Shown one piece after another: positions 54,332 through 63,047 of a stretch of DNA of 64,000 nt (within the stretch, counting starts at the first letter, position 1; each line of letters opens with the position of its first letter). The notes beneath the pieces were generated by a model. That model did not search any database and was not told where the DNA came from. It saw nothing but the letters and a program-made list of their open reading frames with translations. The stretch lies in assembly GCA_965202735.1 (NCBI GenBank), contig OZ241844.1, forward strand, positions 4,092,001-4,156,000, given 5' to 3'. This DNA is from HK1 sp965202735 (GTDB lineage Bacteria > Pseudomonadota > Gammaproteobacteria > HK1). A program made the position numbers and the translations under genes.

Positions 54332-57064
54332 TCATGCGTCCGACAGGGGCTTGACCACCACCAGCTCGTTGCCCCGGTCGTCGACGACCTTGACCGCGAT
54401 CTGGCCGTGCGGGCCGGGACGGAACGGTGCGCTGGCAGTGCCCGACAGATGCGCCCACACGCGGTCGTCGAACTCGGCCCGAAGGGAGCGTTTGAGCCTG
54501 TCCCACGCCGAGGTTCGAGGAAAGAACGCTTGGCAGACGTGGAAGCAGAGTCCGTTGTAGTCGGTATCGAGGAACCAGGCCGGAACGTCGCTCCCTTCGC
54601 GGTGATCGGAGTCCATCGCCACCGGATCGAACACGTCGAGGCCCAGAAGCTCGACACGGTACTCTCCGTCCCCCGATGGTTTGACGCGCACGTCCGGCAG
54701 ACCGCAGACCGAGAAGATCTGGCTCGACCGCAGGCTCTTGAGCAGGTCGCCCATCACCAGGTCCATGCTGGCCTGGACCCAGGCCGCGGGCACGCCGACC
54801 GTCCGCTCGCAGCTCTCGACCAGACGCCGGGCGTCGGGCTGGATGGCGAAGCCGATGACGTAGAGCCGGGCGTACCCCTTGGCGTATGCCTCCCGCGCCG
54901 CCTCGAACACCAGCGTTTCCGAGACCGCGCCGTTCTCCGGGCCGAAGACGATGGCGGCCGTCCGCTCCCCGTCGCCCTCGATCGATGCCTCGGCCGACAG
55001 GCTCATCGTGCGCGCGGGCCGGCGCACCTTCGACAGCGCAACCCGTTGACCGCCACCGAGATGCAGGACCGGCGAGCGCCGCAGCACCTCGATCATGCGT
55101 TCGACGTGATCGGCGTAGGCGTCGACGGCGGCGGCGTCGCCCGAATCCTCCTCGCCGTCACCTTCCCAGTCCACCGGAACGGGGATGGTCGCCTCGATGC
55201 AGAAGGGGCCGCTGATCCGGGTGACGTTCCCGTCCTTCTCCGGCCGGTCGAACAGAACCTCTTCCCTGGCCGGCTCGTCGTTGGCGATCGATTCGAGGGT
55301 GATGTGCGGCACGATGCCGCCGACTTCCTCGCCCTTCCGGTTCTGTCTGCGGCGGTACTCGAAGCCGCCGGCGGGCCCTCGCCCGGAATCGCGGAGCCGG
55401 TGGTAGTCGAAGGTGGCCGTCAGAAGCCGTTGCCGGGCCAATGCGACCGGCACCCGCGAGGTGTCGCAGGTGATCCAACGCCGCCCCCACCTTTCCGCGC
55501 ACCAGGCGGTCGTCCCCGAGCCGCAGGTTGGATCGAAGACCAGGTCGCCCGGGTCGGAGGTCATCAGCAGGCACCGCTCGACCACCTTGGAGCTGGTCTG
55601 GACGACGTACATCTTCTCGTCGGTGTATGTGCCGGTCGTCGTATCGGTCCAGATATTTCCCCTCTCTCTATACGGGAAATCCGCCGCGAAACGCCGATAA
55701 CGAATGCTATTGCGCTTTGACTGGATCCGCCCGGCTGCGGCAAGCCTCTCAATCCCGCCGGGATAGTTCGCCTTCCAGTGAGAATTGGGCCCGGGCCTGT
55801 ATACCTTGCCTTCGAACTCGAACGGCTGCGGTTCCCGCGCTGCGCCTGGAGATTGCAAGTCGCCAGTAGAATAAAGCCGAGCGTCTTCGGGCAACGGCCT
55901 CTCCATCCGTTTCTCTGCCGCCGTCACGCCTCGAAAGCTTCCGTCCGGCAGCAGAACCCACTCCGCGTTGCCTCGGCCGAGCACGACGGGCTGCTCCTCG
56001 AACAGCTTGCGCACCTTGAGGCGCTCCGGGTCCCGCGCGTACCACAGCAGGAAGTCGCCGAGCGTCGCCAGCGTCCGGGTCCGGAACCCCGAGGTGGTCT
56101 GGAAGCTGATCTGGGAGACGAAGCACTCCGGCCCGAACACCTCGTCCATGACCTCGCGGACGTGGTGCAGGTTGGTGTCCGACATCTGCACGAAGATGCT
56201 GCCGGAGGGGTGCAGCAGCTCCCGCGCGAGCAGCAGCCGGTCGCGCAGGTAGGTCAGGAACGAGTGTGCCCCGAGCTCCCAGGTGTCCCGGTAGGCCTGC
56301 ACCATCTCGGGCTCGCGCACCATGTCCTCGTCGGCGCCGTGCGTGACGCCGCGCCTGCGCACGAAGGGCTGGAAGTTGGAGCCGAACTTCACGGCGTAGG
56401 GCGGGTCCATGTAGACGGTCTGCACCTGCCCGCCGAGCCCCTCGTAGTGGAGCAGCGAGTTCATCACCACGAGTGAATCGCCCAGAACCAGCCGGTTCAC
56501 CCAGCCGTCGCGATGCTCGTAGGCCTTCAGGAGCCGGTCGTGGATCGGCAGATCGCTCTCGCCGAACAGGTCGAAGAGGTCGGTCTGGCGGTCGCGCCGG
56601 TGTCCCTTCAGGGTCTCCACGATCGCGGCGGTGGACAGCCGCTCATGGACGAACAGCGGCAGGGTCGGCACCTCGAACGACAGCCGTTCGGCCTTTCCGG
56701 CCCAGTCGAGGAACGGCTTCGACAGCGCCTTCAGGGCGTCGACTTCGGCGCGGGCCGCGGCCACCTCCCTGCGAGCGGCGTCGAGGTCGGCGCCGGAAAT
56801 CGCGCCCGCATCCCCTTCACCGAGCCACGCGGCGAGCCGCGTGATGCGCTCCCGCAACGCGGCGATCTTCGCCTCCGCCCGCTCTCGCGCCGGGTTCCGT
56901 CCGTCCCAGTCGAGGGCCGGCGACAGAGACGGGTCGTAGCGCCAGGTGGCCGGCTTCTTCTTCCTGCGGAACTGCGCCTGCGTACCGGCATCGGGCCGGA
57001 GCAGAGCGCCCGCCTCGGGATGCCGGTAGCCCTCGGCCCGCCTCCCCTCGTCCTTCCTGCCCAT
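54332..57064 (-). CDS. Site-specific DNA methyltransferase (type III Mod-like)
   Basis: Beta-class N6-adenine methylase of 910 aa. The catalytic motif is VQTVYMDPPYAVKFGSNFQP (DPPY, about residue 240) and the SAM-binding motif DLVFDPTCGSGTTAWCAERW follows it, the order of beta-class enzymes. Between them lies HVREVMDEVFGPECFVSQI and the target recognition region. An N-terminal helical region (KIAALRERITRLAAWLG) precedes the domain, and a 300-residue C-terminal extension of unknown role follows. The start is ATG 57064 with GGGGA seven bases before. It is the first gene of the mod-ATPase-res cassette. Confidence 0.92.
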   Translation of the reverse strand: MGRKDEGRRAEGYRHPEAGALLRPDAGTQAQFRRKKKPATWRYDPSLSPALDWDGRNPARERAEAKIAALRERITRLAAWLGEGDAGAISGADLDAARREVAAARAEVDALKALSKPFLDWAGKAERLSFEVPTLPLFVHERLSTAAIVETLKGHRRDRQTDLFDLFGESDLPIHDRLLKAYEHRDGWVNRLVLGDSLVVMNSLLHYEGLGGQVQTVYMDPPYAVKFGSNFQPFVRRRGVTHGADEDMVREPEMVQAYRDTWELGAHSFLTYLRDRLLLARELLHPSGSIFVQMSDTNLHHVREVMDEVFGPECFVSQISFQTTSGFRTRTLATLGDFLLWYARDPERLKVRKLFEEQPVVLGRGNAEWVLLPDGSFRGVTAAEKRMERPLPEDARLYSTGDLQSPGAAREPQPFEFEGKVYRPGPNSHWKANYPGGIERLAAAGRIQSKRNSIRYRRFAADFPYRERGNIWTDTTTGTYTDEKMYVVQTSSKVVERCLLMTSDPGDLVFDPTCGSGTTAWCAERWGRRWITCDTSRVPVALARQRLLTATFDYHRLRDSGRGPAGGFEYRRRQNRKGEEVGGIVPHITLESIANDEPAREEVLFDRPEKDGNVTRISGPFCIEATIPVPVDWEGDGEEDSGDAAAVDAYADHVERMIEVLRRSPVLHLGGGQRVALSKVRRPARTMSLSAEASIEGDGERTAAIVFGPENGAVSETLVFEAAREAYAKGYARLYVIGFAIQPDARRLVESCERTVGVPAAWVQASMDLVMGDLLKSLRSSQIFSVCGLPDVRVKPSGDGEYRVELLGLDVFDPVAMDSDHREGSDVPAWFLDTDYNGLCFHVCQAFFPRTSAWDRLKRSLRAEFDDRVWAHLSGTASAPFRPGPHGQIAVKVVDDRGNELVVVKPLSDA

Positions 57065-57265
57065 CGGCGCGTCCCCGGCGGCTGCCTCCGCACCCGCCGC
57101 GTCGGGAACGGCGGGCGCGCTGGATGATCCTTCGCGGCCGCCAGTTTGTCACACCCGCGGCCTCATGCCCCGGGTTGCCTCAACACGGGTTGCCTCAGCA
57201 CGGGCCGCCCTGCCCGTGTTGCCCGGCCGGGCAGGACCATCCGATTGTCGTGACGGCGGAGGGCA
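57065..57265. repeat. Spacer between mod and hyuA with a short tandem repeat and hairpins
   Basis: CGGGTTGCCTCAACA and CGGGTTGCCTCAGCA are consecutive at 57171-57200, followed by ACGGGCCGCCCTGCCCGT, a six-base stem, and CCCGGCCGGG. These lie downstream of hyuA and could be its terminator region, although no T-run is seen. No gene is present. This is the junction at which the R-M cassette meets hyuA. Confidence 0.7.
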
Positions 57266-59353
57266 TCACGGCTCGTCGAACCGGACGAACAGATCCCCGG
57301 ACGCGAGCACCTCGAGCCGGTCCCGCGGCCCGGCCACCACCGTGGTGGTCTGCTCCTCCACCAGCAGCGGGCCGTCGAGGCGGTGCCCGGGCAGGAGGTC
57401 GGCGCCGCGGTAGACGGGAGTGGGCATGAAGCCGAGCGGCTCGCCGCGCGGGCCGAAGGCGTAGACCTCGCGGGTCGACGCCGGTGCGGGCGCCGAGCCG
57501 CCCGGCTCCGCCCGCACCGGCACGAGCGGCGGCAGGGCGCCGATGCCGACCACCCGGAGTCTGGTCAGCTCCACGGCGCTGGCGGGCTGGACGTGGCCGA
57601 AGAGCCGGTCGTGCTCGCGCTCGAACGCGGCGCGCAGCGCCGGCACGCGCGGCTCCGCGTCCGTCACCCGGACATCCCACTGCTGACCCGCGTAGCGGAG
57701 ATCGGCCTCGTGCTCGAAGCGCATCGCGCCCGCTTCGAACCCGCCCTCGCGCAGCCACGCCCGCGCCTCCCCTTCGAGCGCGGCATACAAGCCGCGGGCC
57801 TCGTTCGCGGCGTCCTCGTCGAGCGGGGCGATGAACACCCGCGCGAAGTCCTGGCCCACGTCCGCGTTCAGCATCCCGAGCGCGCAGAACACCCCCGCGA
57901 GCCTCGGCACGAGCACCCCCCGCGCCCCGAGCCGCCGGCCCACCGCCGCTCCGTGCATCGGTCCCGCGCCCCCGCAGGCCACGAGCACGAAGCGGGCCGG
58001 GTCGCGGCCGCGCTCGATGCTGATCCGTTCCACCGCCTGCAGCAGGTTCTGCTCGACGAGGCGGATCACGCCGATCGCCGCCTCGCGGGTGTCGATCCCG
58101 AGCGGCTCGGCGACCCGGGTCCGCAGCGCCGTCCCGGCCCGCTCGATATCCAGCGAGACCGCGCCGCCCGCGTAGCGCCCCGGGGCGAGGCGCCCGAGCA
58201 CGAGCTGCGCGTCGGTGACCGTCGGCTCCTCGCCGCCGCGCCCGTAGGCGGCGGGCCCCGGAACCGCGCCCGCGCCGCGCGGCCCCGCGAACAGCAGCCC
58301 CGCCGCATCCGCGCCGGCGACGGTGCCCCCGCCGGCCCCGACGGTGTGGATGTCCACCGAGGCCGAGACGAGGTCGTAGCCGCCGACCTCCAGCCGGTCG
58401 GTGACCGCGACCCGGCCGCCCGCGCGCAGCATGACATCGCACGAGGTGCCGCCGATCTCCATGGTGACGAGATCGTCGAACCCGGTGGCGGCCGCGAAGT
58501 AGTCGAGGGCGCCCACTCCGCCCGCGGGCCCCGACAGCACGAGGTTCACCGGCCGCCCGGCCACCTGCCGGACCGAGACCGCCCGCCCGTTCGACTGGAG
58601 CACGAGCAGGTCCGGCCCGAGGCCCAGCGCGCGCAGGCGTTCGTCCAGCGCCTGCAGGTAGCGCACCACCTTCGGGCCGATGTACGCGTTGACCACGGTG
58701 GTGGAGCCGCGCTCGTACTCGCCGATGACCGGCACCACCTTGTGGGAGAGCGACACCCGCTCGAAGCCGCCCCGCTCGCGCAGCACCTCGGCGCACCGCC
58801 GCTCGTGGGCGCCGTTCTCGAAGCTGTGCAGCAGGCAGACCGCGATCGATTCCACCTCCTCGGTGCGGAAGGTCCCGATCGCGGCGTCGAGGTCGGCCTC
58901 GTCGAGCGGCTCGACCTCGGCGCCCCGCGCGTCCATGCGCCCCCCGACCGGCAGGCGCAGGTAGCGCGGCACCAGCACCGGAGGGTAGGGCGGGCGATGG
59001 TCGAACGGGTCGGCGCGGAAGCCGCGGCGCGCCTCCAGGAAATCGCGGAACCCGCGGGTGACGAGCATCCCCACCCGCGCCCCGCTGCCCTCCAGCACCG
59101 TGTTGGTGGCCACGGTGGAGCCGTGCAGGAACAGCGCGCAGCCCGACAGCAGCCGCTCGACGTCGGCCCGGAACGACCGCGCGGCGTGCTCCACCACGTC
59201 CAGGACCCCCCGACTCGGGTCGGCGGGCACCGAGGGCGTCTTGAACACGTGGAAACGGCCGCCAGCGTCCACCAGCACCATGTCGGTGAAGGTGCCGCCG
59301 ACGTCGACCGCGATGCGCCACGGCGGCGCCGGGAGGGAGGGGGTGCCGGACAT
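57266..59353 (-). CDS. hyuA: Hydantoinase/oxoprolinase A subunit
   Basis: HyuA subunit of 695 aa, the ATP-binding partner of HyuB. ASKHA features: WRIAVDVGGTFTDMVLVDAG (phosphate 1), FDDLVTMEIGGTSCDVMLRA (phosphate 2), DIHTVGAGGGTVAGADAAG and FVLVACGGAGPMHGAAVGRR (adenosine). The start at 59353 (MSGTPSLPAPPWRIAVD) is chosen because it precedes the first motif by the normal distance. The stop is followed by a hairpin-rich spacer and then the mod gene, rather than hyuB. Enzyme activity with HyuB would now depend on two separate transcripts or a very long one. Confidence 0.93.
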   Translation of the reverse strand: MSGTPSLPAPPWRIAVDVGGTFTDMVLVDAGGRFHVFKTPSVPADPSRGVLDVVEHAARSFRADVERLLSGCALFLHGSTVATNTVLEGSGARVGMLVTRGFRDFLEARRGFRADPFDHRPPYPPVLVPRYLRLPVGGRMDARGAEVEPLDEADLDAAIGTFRTEEVESIAVCLLHSFENGAHERRCAEVLRERGGFERVSLSHKVVPVIGEYERGSTTVVNAYIGPKVVRYLQALDERLRALGLGPDLLVLQSNGRAVSVRQVAGRPVNLVLSGPAGGVGALDYFAAATGFDDLVTMEIGGTSCDVMLRAGGRVAVTDRLEVGGYDLVSASVDIHTVGAGGGTVAGADAAGLLFAGPRGAGAVPGPAAYGRGGEEPTVTDAQLVLGRLAPGRYAGGAVSLDIERAGTALRTRVAEPLGIDTREAAIGVIRLVEQNLLQAVERISIERGRDPARFVLVACGGAGPMHGAAVGRRLGARGVLVPRLAGVFCALGMLNADVGQDFARVFIAPLDEDAANEARGLYAALEGEARAWLREGGFEAGAMRFEHEADLRYAGQQWDVRVTDAEPRVPALRAAFEREHDRLFGHVQPASAVELTRLRVVGIGALPPLVPVRAEPGGSAPAPASTREVYAFGPRGEPLGFMPTPVYRGADLLPGHRLDGPLLVEEQTTTVVAGPRDRLEVLASGDLFVRFDEP

Positions 59354-59389
59354 CTTCAGGGGATCGAGGTCAGCGGCTCGGGCAGGGCG

Positions 59390-59504
59390 GTCCGGAAGTC
59401 GTGGCGAGCGGTGTCGTGGCGAGCGGCTCGTCGGACCCTCGCACCGGGCCTTCGATGCCGAAAGACCGCCGGTCACCGCGCGATGTTCCGGCTGGACCGG
59501 CTGG
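59390..59504. repeat. Family C repeat, third copy
   Basis: Contains GTCCGGAAGTCGTGGCGAGC, GCACCGGGCCTTCGATGCCG, AAAGACCGCCGGTCACCGCG and GATGTTCCGG, in the same order as the copies at 21729 and 26612. It lies in the divergent promoter region of hyuA and the adenine methylase gene, so it may influence either. Confidence 0.82.
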
Positions 59505-61352
59505 ATGGATGGAGTTGATTCGGCGGGGACGAGGGTACATTCTGTTCCTTCGAGCTTCGGACGCAAGCTTCCCACGCAGGGCCGATCGAGGCCACCGGGC
59601 ACGGACCGCTTCTGCGCACGCCCTTCATCGAGCACCCTGGCACAGACCTTGTCACCGCCGCGAGGAACCGCTTCCGGGGCACGGAGGAAGACCGTCCCCG
59701 CGTCCGAGCCGGAGCTCGCGACGCTTGCGAGGGTCCTGGCGGGTCCGGATGCCCCCCTCGGTCGCGCCGAGCGCGCGGTGGCGGGCGGCGGCCCGCTTCC
59801 CCCGCCGGAACACGTGGAGACGATCCGCCGCGCCATCGCTCACGGTGACGATCCGCTCGGGAGAGCCTTCTGCGAGCTGCGCTCCCCCGGGACCCGCCGC
59901 GAACGGGGAGCAGTCTACACGCCCCGGCCGATCATCGACGCCATGGTGCGATGGGCTGCCCGCGAGGGCGTTCCGCAGCGCATCGTCGACCCGGGCGCCG
60001 GGTCGGGCCGCTTCCTGTGGGCGGCCGGAAGGGCGTTTCCGTCCGCCGACCTGGTCGCCGTCGAGATCGACCCCCTGGCCGCGCTCACTCTGCGCGCGAA
60101 CGCCGCCGTGCTGGGCATGGCCGACCGGTTGACCATGCTCGTCGCCGACTACCGCGCCGTCGATCTTCCGGACGCCGGCGGTCCCACCCTCTTTCTCGGG
60201 AATCCGCCCTATGTCCGCCACCACGACATCGCGCCGCACTGGAAGGACTGGTTTGCCAGGACCGCCGCCTCTCAGGGCTTCAGGGCCAGCAAGCTCGCGG
60301 GCCTTCACATCCACTTCATTCTGAAGACCTGCCGGCTCGCGGCGCCGGGCGACTACGGCGCATTCATCACGTCCGCGGAATGGCTCGACGTGAACTACGG
60401 CGATGTGATGCGCAAGCTCCTCGTCGGCCACCTCGGCGGCACGTCCCTGCACGTCATCGCGCCTGCCGCAATGCCGTTCGCCGATGCCGCCACCACCGGC
60501 GCGATCACCTGCTTCCGTGCCGGATGCCGCCACAAGGCAATCCGGCTTTGCTCGGTGGACAAGCTGAGCCGGCTGAATGCGCTGCGGAGCGGGCGCCCCG
60601 TCTCCAGGTCCCGGCTCGAGAACGCGCGTCGCTGGTCTCCGCTTCTGAAGCCGGAGAGCCGTGCTTCATGCGGCGACATCGAGCTGGGCGAGCTTTGTCG
60701 GGTCCATCGAGGGCAGGTGACCGGCTGCAACGCGGTGTGGGTCGCCGGCGCCTGGCCGGGTCCGCTGCCGCCATCCACTCTGATCCCCACCGTCACCAGG
60801 GCGCGCGAGCTGTTTCGCGCGGGGCCGAACCTTTGCCGTGCCGTGGAGCTGCGCCGCGTGATCGATCTGCCGATCGAGCTCGACGGACTGGACGAGGAGG
60901 CGCGGGACCAGATCCGCCAGTTTCTCGGATGGGCCAGGCGAATGAATGCCGACCGCTCCTATGTCGCTCGCCACCGGCGCGCGTGGTGGTCCGTCGGACT
61001 GAAGAGTCCGGCTCCGATACTGTGCACCTACATGGCCCGGCGTCCCCCCGCCTTCGTCCGCAACCGATGCAGCGCACGTCACCTCAACATCGCCCACGGC
61101 GTCTATCCGCGCGAGCCTCTGTCGGACCGGGTGCTTGACGCGCTCAGTGCCTGGCTCCGGGACCAGGTCCGCGTTTCCGACGGACGCACTTACGCGGGCG
61201 GTCTCACGAAGTTCGAGCCGAAAGAGCTCGAGCGAATCCGGATCCCATCGATGGAGCGACTCCATGAGCATGCCGAAGAGATGGACATTCGACGATCTGA
61301 AGAAGGACGCGAGCGTGGCCCAGAGACGCTTCCGGAAACAGCGGCTGGATGA
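59505..61352 (+). CDS. N6-adenine DNA methyltransferase, XamI-type R-M
   Basis: Up to 615 aa. The SAM-binding motif IVDPGAGSGRFLWAAGRAF is followed by ADLVAVEIDPLAALTLRANA and the catalytic NPPY in TLFLGNPPYVRHHDI, the gamma-class order of Eco57I/XamI-like methylases. RRERGAVYTPRPIIDAMVRW, typical of the family, precedes it. The start is uncertain: ATG 59505 gives a low-complexity leader, while a TTG at 59649 (LSPPRGTASG) is closer to the conserved part. It overlaps the gene for the companion XamI nuclease, which is truncated, so this methylase may now be solitary. Confidence 0.8.
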   Translation: MDGVDSAGTRVHSVPSSFGRKLPTQGRSRPPGTDRFCARPSSSTLAQTLSPPRGTASGARRKTVPASEPELATLARVLAGPDAPLGRAERAVAGGGPLPPPEHVETIRRAIAHGDDPLGRAFCELRSPGTRRERGAVYTPRPIIDAMVRWAAREGVPQRIVDPGAGSGRFLWAAGRAFPSADLVAVEIDPLAALTLRANAAVLGMADRLTMLVADYRAVDLPDAGGPTLFLGNPPYVRHHDIAPHWKDWFARTAASQGFRASKLAGLHIHFILKTCRLAAPGDYGAFITSAEWLDVNYGDVMRKLLVGHLGGTSLHVIAPAAMPFADAATTGAITCFRAGCRHKAIRLCSVDKLSRLNALRSGRPVSRSRLENARRWSPLLKPESRASCGDIELGELCRVHRGQVTGCNAVWVAGAWPGPLPPSTLIPTVTRARELFRAGPNLCRAVELRRVIDLPIELDGLDEEARDQIRQFLGWARRMNADRSYVARHRRAWWSVGLKSPAPILCTYMARRPPAFVRNRCSARHLNIAHGVYPREPLSDRVLDALSAWLRDQVRVSDGRTYAGGLTKFEPKELERIRIPSMERLHEHAEEMDIRRSEEGRERGPETLPETAAG

Positions 61353-61556
61353 GCCACTCGCGCTCTACTCGGCGTTCTTCGGCACCTTCGAGCCCATCTT
61401 CTCGGAGATCGTCGACCGGCTCCCGGCCATGGCGGAGGGCCGCATCGACGCCGATGTGATGGCCGAGCTGGTCCGTGATGATGATGTACGTACCGCCTTG
61501 CGCTATCTGACGGCGCCTCCCGTATCCGAAGACGACCTGAAGACTCTGGCGGAAAC
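61264..61556 (+). pseudogene. XamI family restriction endonuclease, N-terminal fragment
   Basis: Starts at ATG 61264 (MSMPKRWTFDDLKKDASVAQ), overlapping the methylase by 89 bases in another frame. About 97 residues are native: RFRKQRLDEPLALYSAFFGT and LTAPPVSEDDLKTLAETQ resemble the N-terminal region of XamI-type endonucleases. After LAETQ the sequence becomes the antisense of the LLM gene's end at 61557. The nuclease domain is gone. The junction is sharp, within a few bases of the LLM stop codon. Confidence 0.75.
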
Positions 61557-62549
61557 TCAGCGGAAGTGCGGACGGATGATCCGGTCCATGAACAGCTCCA
61601 CCTGCTCCATGTCCGGCGCCGCCGGCTGGATGGTCACGTGCTCGATACCCGCATCTTCGAGCGCCCTGAGCCTGGCGACGATGTCGCCGACGCTGCCGAG
61701 CAGGTAGCAGCCCTGGAGGTGCTCCCAGGACCGGTTGGTGCCCATGATGGTCTCCATCGGCCCTCGCTGGAGGGAGAGGGCCTTGTCGGTGTCGTCGGTG
61801 TCGACCACGTAGCCGGCCTGCACGTGGGCGAGGCCCAGGGTGCTCGGGTCCCGGCCCATCGTCGGCAGGTACTCGCGCATGGTCCGGATGTCGCGCACCA
61901 CCCACTCGAGCTTGCCCGACGCGCGCACCGTGAACACGTCGGCGTGCTTCGCGATCCGGTCCATCACCGACTTCACCATGTAGGGCTTGTCGGGGGAGAG
62001 GGGGTCGGGGACGCGCGAGCCGCCAGCCACCCACACCGGGAAGTACTTCTCGGGCCGGGGCTCGATGGTCACGTCCTCGAACTGCCAGAACCGGCCCCGG
62101 AAGGAGACGTTCTCGCCGGTGAGGAGCAGCTTCACGGCGTCGAGCACCTCGTCGGTGCGCCGGCCGCGCTCCTTCATCGGGACCCCCATCGCGGTGAACT
62201 CGGGCTCGTTCCAGCCGGGCCCTACGCCGAAGATGAACCGTCCCTCGGACATGTGGTCCAGGGTTGCGAGCTCCTTGGCGAGCAGCACCGGGTGGCGCAG
62301 CGGCACCACCAGGATGTGGGTGCCGAGCGGGATGGTCTCGGTGGCGCCGGCCACGCAGCTCAGCACCATCAGGGGGTCCATCCACGAGCCGCCGTAGAGC
62401 CCGGGCGCGCTGAGCAGGTGGTCCCAGACCGTGATGGAGTCGTAGCCGAGCGCCTCGGCCCGCTTCGCCATGTCCCTGGTGACGAGGCGGGCCATCTTCC
62501 GGTCGAGGCCGGGCCAGGTGTACGAGGGAACCGTCAGTCCGAATTTCAT
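61557..62549 (-). CDS. LLM-class flavin-dependent oxidoreductase
   Basis: Protein of 330 aa starting at 62549 with GGAG nine bases ahead. Family markers: MKFGLTVPSYTWPGLDRKMA, AEALGYDSITVWDHLLSAPG, TETIPLGTHILVVPLRHPVL, GRFIFGVGPGWNEPEFTAMG and EKYFPVWVAGGSRVPDPLSP. Same superfamily as the gene at 5671, but a different subgroup. It is followed immediately by the broken XamI gene in convergent orientation, so the breakpoint lies at its 3' end. No operon partner is visible. Confidence 0.9.
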   Translation of the reverse strand: MKFGLTVPSYTWPGLDRKMARLVTRDMAKRAEALGYDSITVWDHLLSAPGLYGGSWMDPLMVLSCVAGATETIPLGTHILVVPLRHPVLLAKELATLDHMSEGRFIFGVGPGWNEPEFTAMGVPMKERGRRTDEVLDAVKLLLTGENVSFRGRFWQFEDVTIEPRPEKYFPVWVAGGSRVPDPLSPDKPYMVKSVMDRIAKHADVFTVRASGKLEWVVRDIRTMREYLPTMGRDPSTLGLAHVQAGYVVDTDDTDKALSLQRGPMETIMGTNRSWEHLQGCYLLGSVGDIVARLRALEDAGIEHVTIQPAAPDMEQVELFMDRIIRPHFR

Positions 62550-63047
62550 GGGGGATCGCTCCGGGTCCGTTGCGGTGGGGTGAAGATACCAGCGAGGGCG
62601 AGGGTCCGGCCCTGCTCGATGGCGTTGCGACGGATGGCCGCGCCCGGAATGCGCCGGGCCTTCCCCTCCCCCGGCTCCGCCGCCGTCTCCTCCAGGATCG
62701 GCCTGATGATGCCGGCTCCGATGCGGCGAAGCTCGACGATCGGAAGCTCCGGCATGGATTCGGCTCCGGTCGGGACGGCGGTCGATTAGACTTCGCGTCC
62801 GCGCCACGGAAGTCAAGTTGGGGGAAGAGGCGGCAACGATTCCCGCCAGCGCCCGGAAGAGGCCGGGCCATGGTGGAATTGTGGTGCGGCATGACTGCCC
62901 CGAGGTCGAGCTGAGGCGCCACCGAAGGGGCCGGGGGGAGGGCTCCCGGCCCGGCCGGACCGCCGTGGCGCGGACGTCCCGGGCCGGGCGTCCGGTCGGG
63001 ATGCAGGCGGGCGTACACATCGGGAACGGATGCGGAGGATGCCGGCG
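62550..63047. other. Divergent intergenic region with a half copy of family A
   Basis: Nearly 500 bases upstream of the LLM gene and of the ABC ATPase. Apart from the partial family A element at 62834-62892 no gene or clear regulatory site was recognised; open frames are Arg/Pro-rich and antisense. Confidence 0.5.
62834..62892. mobile_element. Family A MITE-like element, left half only
   Basis: CAACGATTCCCGCCAGCGCC then CGGAAGAGGCCG and TGGTGGAATTGTGGTGCGG match the first half of the copy at 49243. The homology then stops (TGACTGCCCCGAGGTCGAGC follows), so the rest is deleted or strongly diverged. There is no right inverted repeat. Confidence 0.78.
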
